Assembly (NCBI RefSeq): GCF_002813455.1
Contig: NZ_PHHE01000001.1
Coordinates: 5,576,001-5,640,000, forward strand
Length of the DNA stretch: 64,000 nt
From: Pseudomonas baetica
Lineage (GTDB): Bacteria > Pseudomonadota > Gammaproteobacteria > Pseudomonadales > Pseudomonadaceae
Direction of reading: 5' to 3'
The first letter of the stretch is position 1, and each line of letters begins with the position of its first letter. Made by a program: the position numbers and the translations under genes. The notes under the pieces are model-generated. The model saw only the letters and a list, made by a program, of their open reading frames with translations. It was not told the DNA's origin and ran no database searches. This document shows positions 1-8,754 of the stretch, piece by piece.

Positions 1-1556
1 TGCGACCTTACGTACTTCTCGGTGCTGCCCATGTTTGATGTGCACAGCATTTCAAGTACAGCAAACGCTTCAAACAGCTTGCCTGTATCAGCATCAGCCA
101 GCTCATCAGCACCGTAGGCACGCTTTGAAACATTCGACGCTTGGGGATTTAGCATCTTTCGCAGACCGAGATACATTCCGTGAAAGTGTGTCGCGGGCTT
201 TATCCGCGCAAGATTGTCCTGGATTGTCCCGCGCCAGCCAATATCAACCAGGCCGACTTTGTCGTTCTGGGAAATACCTTTTTCTGTAAGGTATTCGTTC
301 AATAGCTCACGTTGTTCCAGTGTCTTTTTGTTTACGGCAGCCGTGAATTCCGGCGCCCGGATCAGCTTGCTTAATAACTCGTTTTCATCAGGGCGCTCAA
401 TAACGTCCGAGGCCTCTAGCCCAACCTCAGATAAAAGGTCAGCAAAGTCCGCGTGTTCCAGACCCAGCGTGGAAAACAACCCGGAAACCTTTTGCGAGCG
501 GTTCAGGCGCCAAATACGATTGAACTCGTCATTCGAGACTTCTTCCATTGAAGCGACGAACGTAGAAAGTCGACTGACCTCAAGCTCCGCATATGCTGGC
601 AATTGATGCCCAAAAAGCGTCTGATCTGGAAAGACAATTTCGTATATACGGCGAAAAAATTCGCCTTCTCGGGTAAGAAAAAAGACTCGATCCAGACGCT
701 CAGCGACCGCCTGCTCGGCAATCCACAAGACAAAGCCCAAGAACAGTGGAGCGGCCTCTGCTCCGAAACGAAACGCTGCCGCTTCGGTCTTTTGCCGCGC
801 GGGTATTGACGACTCCACTGCTTGGATACTGAGCTGTCGAAGATGCTGGAACAGCGCCTCACGCGAAGCAAACAGGCTCTCTCGCTCTTCCCTGGCCGCG
901 TGAGATTTATCCGGCACGAATGAAATGCCGGTAACGCCCAGCTGCGCCGGGGACTCTACATCCGACCAAGGATGATCGCCTACATGCACATGTTCGTGAG
1001 GAGTGATCCCATAGACCTCGTGCACATGCTTGAACAGCGTTCCTGAACGCTTATTCAAGCCCACGTCACACGAACTCAAGCCATCCTCAAAGAGATGACT
1101 GAGCCCCTTCTGCTCGAGCAAGTGTTTGAGCATGTCAGAGGTCATGTAGAAATCAGAGAGGAATATCGTTCTTTCGGCAGAGTGCTGCTTGAGAAATTCT
1201 TCGATATCCGGATCCTGGAAAGTACGGCGCACTTCTACTGAAAGCTCATAGTCGGCAAAGCGCTGGGGCAGACTCTCATCGAAGGGAGAGAGCAGAATTG
1301 TCTCCAGCCATTCCTTGAATACGTGAACGATTTCGTACTCTTCGTCCTTGTTTGCTTCTCGAGCTGTCCGCGCAAGACGGGCTTCTGTATCCACCCGTGC
1401 CTTATAGATATCCCAGTAGCCCGTGTACAGCGGTTTGAAGTGACCAAACAGCTCGAAAAATACATGAGCAGCAGTCGCCAGCTTGATGCATTCAGGGTGG
1501 CAATCTCTTCTAAGCAAGGTGTCCCAGACATCAACCGTCTTGATTTTGTAGATCAT
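1..1556 (-). CDS. HAD hydrolase fused to a 'REG/DxGWxGT' domain, O-antigen cluster (3' end off the window)
   Basis: The gene starts at ATG 1556 inside the stop of the upstream glycosyltransferase (ATGA overlap, so translation is probably coupled) and stays open to base 1, giving 518 residues with the C-terminus missing. The first ~220 residues form a complete HAD phosphatase: motif I DVWDTLL near residue 9, a serine in FLSDFYMT, a lysine in LNKRSG, and motif IV GDHPWSDV. A second domain follows with FFLTREGEFF, LEVSRLST, VDIGWRGTIQDNL and MYLGL. The same motifs occur in the neighbour at 2793-4088. I recall this two-part layout as a predicted HAD hydrolase group seen in polysaccharide clusters (COG5610-like); its reaction is not known to me. 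By context it should act on a sugar-phosphate or a growing glycan in the cytoplasm. No large competing frame is present. Confidence 0.85.
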   Translation of the reverse strand, partial: MIYKIKTVDVWDTLLRRDCHPECIKLATAAHVFFELFGHFKPLYTGYWDIYKARVDTEARLARTAREANKDEEYEIVHVFKEWLETILLSPFDESLPQRFADYELSVEVRRTFQDPDIEEFLKQHSAERTIFLSDFYMTSDMLKHLLEQKGLSHLFEDGLSSCDVGLNKRSGTLFKHVHEVYGITPHEHVHVGDHPWSDVESPAQLGVTGISFVPDKSHAAREERESLFASREALFQHLRQLSIQAVESSIPARQKTEAAAFRFGAEAAPLFLGFVLWIAEQAVAERLDRVFFLTREGEFFRRIYEIVFPDQTLFGHQLPAYAELEVSRLSTFVASMEEVSNDEFNRIWRLNRSQKVSGLFSTLGLEHADFADLLSEVGLEASDVIERPDENELLSKLIRAPEFTAAVNKKTLEQRELLNEYLTEKGISQNDKVGLVDIGWRGTIQDNLARIKPATHFHGMYLGLRKMLNPQASNVSKRAYGADELADADTGKLFEAFAVLEMLCTSNMGSTEKYVRS

Positions 1557-2785
1557 CGTACTTCTCGCCCACCAAAAATCACTTCACCCACTGCTTCCAG
1601 CTGTTTGATCCGAAGCTTGAGCCATGCGGGGAGTTTGGCGGCAAGTCCACTGAGTTTATGACGGCGAACGACCCAGCGATTTGAATTGAGACGCTGCTTT
1701 TCCTGAACGGAGTACTCGTTGAACGCTTTTACAGTCAGCTCTGTAAAAACAGATTTTTCCATGAGCGGACCTTCCAAACTCTTCTCTACCCATTCGCAGA
1801 AAAGAGCCGAAGATTCATGCCAGGAAGGCCAAATGTCGGCCGTCTGGCGCGCCCCTTCCTGAAGCCGAGAAAGCTCCGCACGGTCGCATATGAGTTTTTT
1901 TAGGGCTTTGACGACGCCGTCAGTGTCGCCAGTGGAGACAACGACCGCATTTTTTCCATTAACGATATATTCGTCATGTCCGGAAACATCAAAAACTACA
2001 GCGGTGCCGCCACAGTGAAACAGCTCAAGCGGCGGACCAAACATTCCTTCAACCGTACTGAGCTTGATCAAAATATCGCAAGAGCGATAAATTTCGGCAG
2101 TCTTGACCATGGGCACCCGGGAAAACACCCGCGAGACCCCGGGAAGCCACTTGATGGGGGAGCCCGTCAGTACCCAGATGTCTTTCGCACCGGCCTCTCT
2201 GGCTAATCGAACACCCAAGGCCGTATTTTTGAATGAGACACCAAAATGTCCCTCTACCAGAATTCTGGGTTGCGCATCAGTAGGGCGAGGAGCGCTTGCG
2301 ACACCCTTTTGTGAGTACACATCCTTGCGAACACCGTTGCGTACCAGAGTGGTATCCCGATTGAAATCGTCTTTCAGGTAATGCTGGATCCACGTAGCTT
2401 CAGTCACGTATTCGATTGGGAAGTGGTAGGTAGCGTCAACCAAAGCACGCAATGGCCCTTCCGATTCAGGATAAAACCTGGACTCGATCGACTGTACGAA
2501 ATACGCATACCTTCTGGCGTCGAAATTGCCAAGTTCAAAAGCAGTTTTCCACCATGTGGCGATAACCAGGTCGAAAGACTCTTGCTTGGCTTCTTCTATG
2601 GGCAGGCAACGGAGCTTCGGCGCTTCGTCGTGCCAGGAAAGCGTCGCCGCCGAAAAAGGTTCCTGAACCGCCAGCGTTACGTCATATCCATGATTACGCA
2701 GGTAGCTGGCATGTTGAATGATGACGTATGTGCCACCGCTAATAGCCATCGAGCCTACGAGAAAACAAATTCTTCTATCGTTCAA
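1553..2785 (-). CDS. GT4-like glycosyltransferase, O-antigen cluster
   Basis: A 410-residue GT-B fold glycosyltransferase. The N-terminus carries the acceptor-side glycine-rich turn VGSMAISGGTYVI, and the C-terminal half carries a donor-binding E-x7-E motif in STVEGMFGPPLELF followed by HCGGTAVVFDVSGHDEYI, both typical of retaining GT4 enzymes. The start is TTG 2785, 7 bp after the upstream stop; the next in-frame ATG (2749) would remove the first strand of the Rossmann fold, so TTG is preferred. The stop overlaps the start of the HAD gene by 4 bp. It should add one sugar to the O-antigen repeat at the inner membrane; donor and linkage cannot be read from the sequence. A tail of ~70 residues after the GT domain has no recognised match. 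Confidence 0.85.
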   Translation of the reverse strand: MNDRRICFLVGSMAISGGTYVIIQHASYLRNHGYDVTLAVQEPFSAATLSWHDEAPKLRCLPIEEAKQESFDLVIATWWKTAFELGNFDARRYAYFVQSIESRFYPESEGPLRALVDATYHFPIEYVTEATWIQHYLKDDFNRDTTLVRNGVRKDVYSQKGVASAPRPTDAQPRILVEGHFGVSFKNTALGVRLAREAGAKDIWVLTGSPIKWLPGVSRVFSRVPMVKTAEIYRSCDILIKLSTVEGMFGPPLELFHCGGTAVVFDVSGHDEYIVNGKNAVVVSTGDTDGVVKALKKLICDRAELSRLQEGARQTADIWPSWHESSALFCEWVEKSLEGPLMEKSVFTELTVKAFNEYSVQEKQRLNSNRWVVRRHKLSGLAAKLPAWLKLRIKQLEAVGEVIFGGREVR

Positions 2786-2792
2786 TTTATGA

Positions 2793-4088
2793 TTACTTCT
2801 GAAAATAGCGGATTAATCCATATAAGTTGGCTATTGGGCGGCCAACCCGCTCATCGAGCTTCTTCCATGGCCAGAACCCAAGCAATCCTCGTCCGTTGCG
2901 CCTCAGGACGGTGAGCATGAACTTCAACCTATCAGAAAAGCTCGGGACCTTGTGCGCACCGGTAAAGAAAGAGCGCTCAAACACACCGTAGTTTTCAACA
3001 TGAAATACTGAAGAAAACCAGTCGATCTCGGACTGTGAAGGTTGGAAAACCAAGCGCGCGTGTCTGCGAGCGATTTGCTCAAGACGTAGCGACTGCGTAC
3101 CGGCTTGCAGTGTCATGGCTTCCAGCAACTGGTTGTAACGAGCGAAGATATGACGCTGAACAGGAAACACCAGAGCCTCCAGCATCTCTTGCTCATGGAA
3201 CGTGTCATGGACGGCACTAGCCCTACCATTAGTGTCTATTTGGTAGCTGGCCGCTGAACCATGATCTGCTGCCAAAAGAATTTCGAACAGGGCGCGATTT
3301 TCATTAAAGACATGAAACCGCGATGTACGGCCTGCAATGGACGAAAATAGAAGGCCGTGCTTGGCGTTCGCAGAACCTGCCGCCCCTGGTGCAATAAGCC
3401 CGATGTAGTATCCCGTAACTGATTTGACTGGCGATGCCGCTCCCTTGCACAACAGTGCGTAAAGGTTGTCCTGAATCGTGCCCTTCCAGCCGACATCCAC
3501 GACCACAAGGTTTTCGGGAGCATCACCTTCCGAGAGGGTCGAAAGATACTGCCCAAATGCCTTTCGACGACTCAGCCGTTGCTCGTCATATACCGCAATG
3601 AATCGCGGCAACGCCTTAAGTCGGGAGAAGAGGTCGCTTTCGGGAAAGTCCTCCTGTCTTTGATTCGACTGTTCAGTCGTCAGGCCCAGCAAGGTCGACA
3701 GCTCTGTACAGAACTCATCCAGCCCAAGGCTCGAGAGAAACTCCAGCAGCGACATTCGCCGATATTGCCTGAAAAGCGTTTCGAACCGCTCTTCGCTCAA
3801 CGCATTCAGAGAAGGCAGCAGCGTTGATCTGCGAGAAACCTCCAGATAACGGCTCTGAATCGGGACACCCACGCGAACGCAGTAGCAGTCGAACATTTGC
3901 TTGAGCGGTTGTCCCTCTCTGGAGAGAAAGAATACCTGCTTGACGCCGTTCTCGATGAGTTTGCGATGCAGTTCGCTCACCCAATACAGGAGCGTGTCTG
4001 CCATTTCTCCGAAAAGTTCGAACGAATCAGATTTTCCTTCAAAGCTAGCTCCTCTGATGTCACTCGTCGCCGATGGAGGTTTTTTCAC
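2793..4088 (-). CDS. Stand-alone 'REG/DxGWxGT' domain protein, no HAD domain
   Basis: A 431-residue cytoplasmic protein without signal peptide or membrane segments. It matches the second half of the HAD fusion protein at 1-1556: FFLSREGQ at residues 53-60, LEVSRRST at 82-89, VVDVGWKGTIQDN at 196-208 and GYYIGL shortly after. None of the HAD motifs is present. The start is GTG 4088 with GGA upstream; no closer ATG in frame leads into the domain. Its position between two glycosyltransferase genes places it in O-antigen assembly. The conserved R-E-G, S-R-x-S-T and D-x-G-W-x-G-T-x-Q blocks look like an active site, so I regard it as an enzyme of unknown reaction, possibly a paralogue that lost or never had the phosphatase half. 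Confidence 0.75.
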   Translation of the reverse strand: MKKPPSATSDIRGASFEGKSDSFELFGEMADTLLYWVSELHRKLIENGVKQVFFLSREGQPLKQMFDCYCVRVGVPIQSRYLEVSRRSTLLPSLNALSEERFETLFRQYRRMSLLEFLSSLGLDEFCTELSTLLGLTTEQSNQRQEDFPESDLFSRLKALPRFIAVYDEQRLSRRKAFGQYLSTLSEGDAPENLVVVDVGWKGTIQDNLYALLCKGAASPVKSVTGYYIGLIAPGAAGSANAKHGLLFSSIAGRTSRFHVFNENRALFEILLAADHGSAASYQIDTNGRASAVHDTFHEQEMLEALVFPVQRHIFARYNQLLEAMTLQAGTQSLRLEQIARRHARLVFQPSQSEIDWFSSVFHVENYGVFERSFFTGAHKVPSFSDRLKFMLTVLRRNGRGLLGFWPWKKLDERVGRPIANLYGLIRYFQK

Positions 4089-4219
4089 TGCATATATTCC
4101 GTGTAGTGGGATCGATGTCGATTAGCGTTTTGAGGGGTGTGATAGCGGGTAAGGCAGGTTCATCCGGTAGACTGCGGTACTGGAATGACTGCGCCAACCT
4201 ACGCTCAAACCGTTTTGCA

Positions 4220-4247
4220 TGCCGCAGGCTGATCCGAGCCTGCGGCA
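4220..4247. other. Perfect 11-bp stem-loop between two O-antigen genes
   Basis: TGCCGCAGGCT and AGCCTGCGGCA flank a 6-base loop, a perfect inverted repeat. It lies in the only sizeable gap (168 bp) of this otherwise tightly packed operon, just downstream of the GT2/GT4 gene. No run of T follows on either strand, so it is not a standard terminator. It could be an mRNA-stabilising or processing hairpin, or a partial attenuator. Confidence 0.55.
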
Positions 4248-4256
4248 TCCCCGCTT

Positions 4257-6302
4257 TCAAGTACGGCTGTCGATCTCTGTAAGGCTTTCAAAGTACTGAC
4301 CAAACTTCGCAGCCTTTATAGACCAGTCCCACTCTTTGATTCTTTCAATGTTTTCTGTTGAAAGCCGAGTCAGCAACGCAGGCTCTTCGACGAGCTTGCG
4401 GATACTGTCCTTGAGCGCTTCAACCGTTCTCTCAGGCAAGATAAAGGCTTTCTGCAACTCACCGAAAGCCTGCGGCACGATGCCGACATCAGTACTGATA
4501 ACCGGTACCCCGCAGGCCATCGATTCCAGAACCGGGTTAGGCGTACCTTCTATCTTCGACGTACATACATAGACGTCGATCTTTGAGTAGTAGTTAGGCA
4601 TCTGGTCATGGGGAATGAATTGATCCTGTCGGTCAGCGAACAGGCTTTTTACAGCAAAACCTTCTTGTTGAAGTTGCTCAATTGCTGGCTTGAGGATCGA
4701 ATTCACGCCTTTGAAGTCTTCGAGCTCTGCCGCCCACTTACTGTTTCCAACCCAGCCAATGACGAGCTCACGCTGACCGACTTCTCGAAGGCGTTCAATA
4801 TTCATGGGCATGAATTTTGTCAGGTCGACACCATCCTCGATTACTCGGGTGGGTTCGGGATAGCCGCTTACTTCGGAATAAATGCTGTTTAACTTTTCAG
4901 AGCCTACGGTGTAGCCTGCGACTATCTCGGTAAAAAGATGGGCGCGGCCACTGAGTTCGTCTTCTTCCAGAAGCAGGTGGTCGTAAACACTTGTGCTGAG
5001 CTTTTTAGTGGCAATAAAGCGCTCATGGAACAGCTCATATGGCATGCCAAGGCTTTCAACATAACTTCTGTAATACGGCGTGCCAATGAGTGTTAAATGT
5101 TCTCTCCAGAAGAAGTGCACGATGTCACAGTCTTCGGTCATCATGAATATTTTGTCGATGTTATCGATGATATCCATCGGTATCACAACGAAATCAAACT
5201 GCTCACTCAAATAGCGTTCCAGTTGCCGGGCGATATTTCCAAACGCCCAGTTATCCGTATCGATGATCAGTGCGATTTTCGTCTTTTCATGCTCTGCCGA
5301 TACCACCTTTACGGGAGCGGAAATGTGATCGGCTTCATTGTTGAGCCCCAGTTCATCGTGCCGTGACTGGACCCAGTGGTCTACCGCATCACCCCAGATC
5401 TTGAAACCGTGTTTTGCCTCAAGATGCATCGCAGACTTGTGAAGAACACCGCGAGAAAAACGTTCTTTTTCATAGTTGCGATCAGCGTCTGAATCAGGCA
5501 TCGGGTGGTCATGCACCAAAGCGCATACCGATGCGCAACCGACTTTGTAGCCCTGCTGGAACAGGCGTACCGAAAAATCGATATCCTCGAAGCCAACAAA
5601 CATATCCTCGTCATAACTACCGACACGAGCGAACGTGTCCTTGTTAACGACGCAAGCACCACCAAACAGGAAAGTCCCGAGGAACGGCTGACTGAAAACG
5701 TCCTGTATTTTTGTCTGCAGGGATGCGCTTCCTGCACCGATATGAAGTTCGCCCTCCTCATAGGACACATAAACGTGACCGCCCCTGGCGAAGATTGTTT
5801 GACCATCTGGGTCCAGCAAGGGAAGGCTCATGAAATGACAGCCAAGAACTGCTAGATCATTCTGAATCTGCTTTAGCGGATTCATCGTGAAGTAGATATC
5901 GTTGTCCAGACACATCAGCCATTCCGTCGTGACGTGTGGAATGGTTCTATTACGGCCGCCTGAAACACCGAAATTTTGCCCAAGCTCAACAATACGGGTG
6001 CGGAAAGATAGCGTTTTGCACGCCTCGCGCATCCGCTCGATTTCTTCTGCCGAAGAGCCGTTATCGATGATCAGCACTTCACCGGCGAAATGCGGCAAGA
6101 ACTCTTCAATGGACTTGAGCAGCTTGATCGATAGCGACGAGCGGTTCATCGAAAGGAAAGAGATCGTTAGGTTCTCGCCACTACTGCCGATGTTCGGCCC
6201 CGTCTCCCGCCAGGCATCAGACGCCAGAAGCGCGTGCGCATTGTCATAAACGTAGAGCCCGCGCGAAAGCCCCGGGATGATATCCAGCCCTAGAACTTTC
6301 AT
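4257..6302 (-). CDS. Double glycosyltransferase: N-terminal GT2, C-terminal GT4
   Basis: A 681-residue protein made of two glycosyltransferase modules. The GT2 (GT-A) half spans roughly residues 45-310 with LIIDNGSS, the DxD-type CLDNDIYF, and GFEDIDFSVRLF. The second half, roughly 340-675, is GT-B: VIGWVGNSKWA, then YVCTSKIEGTPNPVLESMACGVPVISTD, the E-x7-E donor site. Each half would add one sugar, so a single polypeptide could make two linkages of the repeat unit. ATG 6302 overlaps the TAA of the methyltransferase gene by one base (TAATG), a classical coupling arrangement. No membrane helices are seen. The first ~40 residues before the GT2 domain have no match I know. Confidence 0.85.
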   Translation of the reverse strand: MKVLGLDIIPGLSRGLYVYDNAHALLASDAWRETGPNIGSSGENLTISFLSMNRSSLSIKLLKSIEEFLPHFAGEVLIIDNGSSAEEIERMREACKTLSFRTRIVELGQNFGVSGGRNRTIPHVTTEWLMCLDNDIYFTMNPLKQIQNDLAVLGCHFMSLPLLDPDGQTIFARGGHVYVSYEEGELHIGAGSASLQTKIQDVFSQPFLGTFLFGGACVVNKDTFARVGSYDEDMFVGFEDIDFSVRLFQQGYKVGCASVCALVHDHPMPDSDADRNYEKERFSRGVLHKSAMHLEAKHGFKIWGDAVDHWVQSRHDELGLNNEADHISAPVKVVSAEHEKTKIALIIDTDNWAFGNIARQLERYLSEQFDFVVIPMDIIDNIDKIFMMTEDCDIVHFFWREHLTLIGTPYYRSYVESLGMPYELFHERFIATKKLSTSVYDHLLLEEDELSGRAHLFTEIVAGYTVGSEKLNSIYSEVSGYPEPTRVIEDGVDLTKFMPMNIERLREVGQRELVIGWVGNSKWAAELEDFKGVNSILKPAIEQLQQEGFAVKSLFADRQDQFIPHDQMPNYYSKIDVYVCTSKIEGTPNPVLESMACGVPVISTDVGIVPQAFGELQKAFILPERTVEALKDSIRKLVEEPALLTRLSTENIERIKEWDWSIKAAKFGQYFESLTEIDSRT

Positions 6303-7420
6303 TAGTTAGGGTTCCCGCGAACAATTCTGAAGGCCTTTTTTATCAGCGATCGAGCATGGCGAGGAACCAGTCCACCCAAACGGAGATAACGGTCATAACC
6401 GACTCGCATTTGATCACGTTCTGCGGTCACTCTTGCCACTTCGGCCTGAAGCGCAAGCTGAGTGGAATTGAACACATGCAATCTTTCTTTTACCAGTTCG
6501 TTTTCCGCCAGCGTTGCCTGATAGTTAAGACGTGTTTTTCTCAAGTCCGCCTTAAGCGTATCAGCTTCCATTTGAAGGGCTGTCAAACCCTGATGGAGAG
6601 TGTCCACCTTCAATCGTTCGTCCACAAGCAATGTGCCATCCATTGCATGAACCATGCGCGCATACGCGTCCATACTAATCGGGAAAATAGCAGCACCATT
6701 AGTGATTTCAGGTGCATTCCAGATGCCGAAATAATAGCTGCAGTTCTCAGTATTAAATTCCGGTTTTTCACCACCATTTACAAGGTATGCACCTTGGACT
6801 GAGTTGTATTTCATCCAGCTATCAGGGACAGTTTCATAGTCTCGCTCGATATCTAGCGACGTTGAGCCGAATCCAAAGACCGCGGTGCCTATGCTCCAGT
6901 TAACGTTGTCTCCCAGTACGCTGCTGGCGAGATGTTGAAACTCTTCGAATCGGTATTTGCGCAAGTGGTACGGGTTGCGCTGATGTTCTTCCGGGAAATA
7001 CCAATAGTCATTTGGGCAACTAATGATAATGATCGCGTCTTTCTTTGCGACGCGTTTCAGTGATTGTAAATAGGCTGCCGGATCTTCAATGTGCTCAATT
7101 GTTTCACACGAAACGATTACGTCAAAATATTCGGGCGGAAACTTGTCTTCGATGGTTGTCGCGTCAGCCGCAGTAAACTCGATCCCAGTACCACCAAACG
7201 AACGAGTAGCGCGATTCACTGCATCGACGAACACATCTACGCCGACGACTTCTTCGGCTCCAGCCTGCTTTAAGAGGTAACTGCCATAACCCTCGCCACA
7301 GGCGATATCCAGGACTCGCTTGTTTTTAACAAAGGGCGTGGCAACCGAGTATCTTGCGAAATGGATTGACGCTTCTATGTTCGCTCTCTCTGGAGCAGAG
7401 TTGATATCTAACCGTTCCAT
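6302..7420 (-). CDS. SAM-dependent methyltransferase with C-terminal coiled coil and basic tail
   Basis: A 372-residue protein. Residues ~36-50 hold motif I (VLDIACGEGYGSYLL), followed by GVDVF, the acidic AADAT block and SCETIEHIEDP, all typical of class I methyltransferases. From about residue 268 to 345 the sequence becomes heptad-rich and charged (LHQGLTALQMEADTLKADL, then TERDQMRV-like repeats), a likely coiled coil. The last ~25 residues are basic and amphipathic (RHARSLIKKAFRIVRG), suited to membrane contact. I chose ATG 7420 (AGG seven bases upstream, 11 bp after the wzt stop); a GTG at 7468 would overlap wzt by 37 bp. Its place beside wzt suggests a chain-terminating methyltransferase, by analogy with WbdD, though no kinase domain is present here. 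Confidence 0.8.
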   Translation of the reverse strand: MERLDINSAPERANIEASIHFARYSVATPFVKNKRVLDIACGEGYGSYLLKQAGAEEVVGVDVFVDAVNRATRSFGGTGIEFTAADATTIEDKFPPEYFDVIVSCETIEHIEDPAAYLQSLKRVAKKDAIIIISCPNDYWYFPEEHQRNPYHLRKYRFEEFQHLASSVLGDNVNWSIGTAVFGFGSTSLDIERDYETVPDSWMKYNSVQGAYLVNGGEKPEFNTENCSYYFGIWNAPEITNGAAIFPISMDAYARMVHAMDGTLLVDERLKVDTLHQGLTALQMEADTLKADLRKTRLNYQATLAENELVKERLHVFNSTQLALQAEVARVTAERDQMRVGYDRYLRLGGLVPRHARSLIKKAFRIVRGNPN

Positions 7421-7431
7421 TTGTGGCCTAT

Positions 7432-8754
7432 TCAAATACTGTTGAGATCGTTTGGTTGAAAATTCCACTGCCGCGGAAGGCTCAGCATGCCAACCGCCTT
7501 GAAGTTATCTTCAACACGGAATGAACACGCATTTTTTGCTTCTGCGTAAGTAATGAATCCAACATTGTCGTTAATCGCTACCCGCCACTTGTACTGACCG
7601 CTCAGCAGAGGCAGATCTGCAAAGTCAATCGATACAGTTCCTGCGCTCGAGGAGCGGTAGGCCGGGATTTTGTCCATCAGTGTGGTAGCACCACAGAGAT
7701 ACAGTTCATCATGTCTGTAGAGATTGAAGACGAAACTGATCTCTTCCGGCGGTGTGTCAACCAGTGCGACGAAATCGAAACACACACTTACAGATTGCCC
7801 GGTTGTCACGGTTTCCAGTGCCGTGCCCTCAGTATCTGTCAGGCGTACATCCGTAATTTTAAACAGCTGATCCGCAGATTCGTTATCACTTGGAGTCGCT
7901 TTAAGGGCGACACTTTTTTGTTTGTCGGCATCTGAGTCGCAGGTTTGGTGACTTTCATCGATGGCCGCTGCTGCGAGTGTGGCTGCAAATGCTGCAGTGG
8001 TACTTTGAGCAACCTGAGCCTCCATTTCGATCATGTATTGATCAATGACTCTAGGTGCAGGCCCGAACATGACTTGTCGGCCTTCTTTCAGGTACAGCGC
8101 TCGTTCACACACCGATTTAACTTGATACTGGTCGTGGGATACAAAAAGGATAGTACAACCCCGATCACGTATTTCGTAAAATTTCGACAGGCAACGTCGC
8201 TGGAATGCCGCATCACCGACTGCAAGAATTTCATCGACGATCAATATTTCGGGTTCAACGTGAACAGATACCGAGAATGCAAGCCTGGCAAACATACCGC
8301 TCGAGTAGTGTTTTACAGGGCTGTCGATAAACTGCCCGATGTCAGCAAAGCCGGCAATTTTATCAAATCGATTATCAATTTCTTCTTTTGATAATCCAAG
8401 AATCGACGCGCTCAGATAAACGTTTTCACGCCCTGTAAACTCCGGGTTGAAACCAGAGCCGAGTTCAAGCAAAGCTGACAAACGACCTTGCCGCTCTACG
8501 TGACCGTGCGAAGGAGTAAGCGTCCCGCAGATGATCTGCAACAGTGTGGATTTCCCAGAGCCGTTGCGCCCCACAATACCGACGGTTTCCCCTTTCTTGA
8601 CATCAAAGTTGATATCCCGCAGCGCCCAGAACTCATCGCTGGGATTGGTAGCGCCTTTCCAGAGTATTTGCTTCAGTCGGTCTTGTGGTTTTTCATAAAG
8701 ATGATAAATCTTTGATACGCCCGCAACCGAAATTGCCAAGTCATTAGAGGACAT
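7432..8754 (-). CDS. wzt: O-antigen ABC transporter ATP-binding protein with carbohydrate-binding domain
   Basis: A 440-residue ATPase that powers export of lipid-linked O-antigen across the inner membrane with Wzm. The nucleotide-binding domain (about 1-240) shows Walker A GRNGSGKST near residue 62-70, the signature YSSGM, Walker B ILIVDEILAVGD and the switch histidine in FVSHDQ. Residues ~285-440 form a beta-rich C-terminal region of the size expected for the Wzt carbohydrate-binding domain, which in known systems recognises the modified non-reducing end. ATG 8754 has AAGGGG seven bases upstream; a TTG six bases earlier is less likely. The gene overlaps the wzm stop by 11 bp. Confidence 0.93.
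   Translation of the reverse strand: MSSNDLAISVAGVSKIYHLYEKPQDRLKQILWKGATNPSDEFWALRDINFDVKKGETVGIVGRNGSGKSTLLQIICGTLTPSHGHVERQGRLSALLELGSGFNPEFTGRENVYLSASILGLSKEEIDNRFDKIAGFADIGQFIDSPVKHYSSGMFARLAFSVSVHVEPEILIVDEILAVGDAAFQRRCLSKFYEIRDRGCTILFVSHDQYQVKSVCERALYLKEGRQVMFGPAPRVIDQYMIEMEAQVAQSTTAAFAATLAAAAIDESHQTCDSDADKQKSVALKATPSDNESADQLFKITDVRLTDTEGTALETVTTGQSVSVCFDFVALVDTPPEEISFVFNLYRHDELYLCGATTLMDKIPAYRSSSAGTVSIDFADLPLLSGQYKWRVAINDNVGFITYAEAKNACSFRVEDNFKAVGMLSLPRQWNFQPNDLNSI

Noticed and set aside
503..871. Open frame on the minus strand, 122 codons
   Set aside because: It lies inside the HAD fusion gene in another frame; the HAD motifs are in the frame that starts at 1556 and stays open to base 1.
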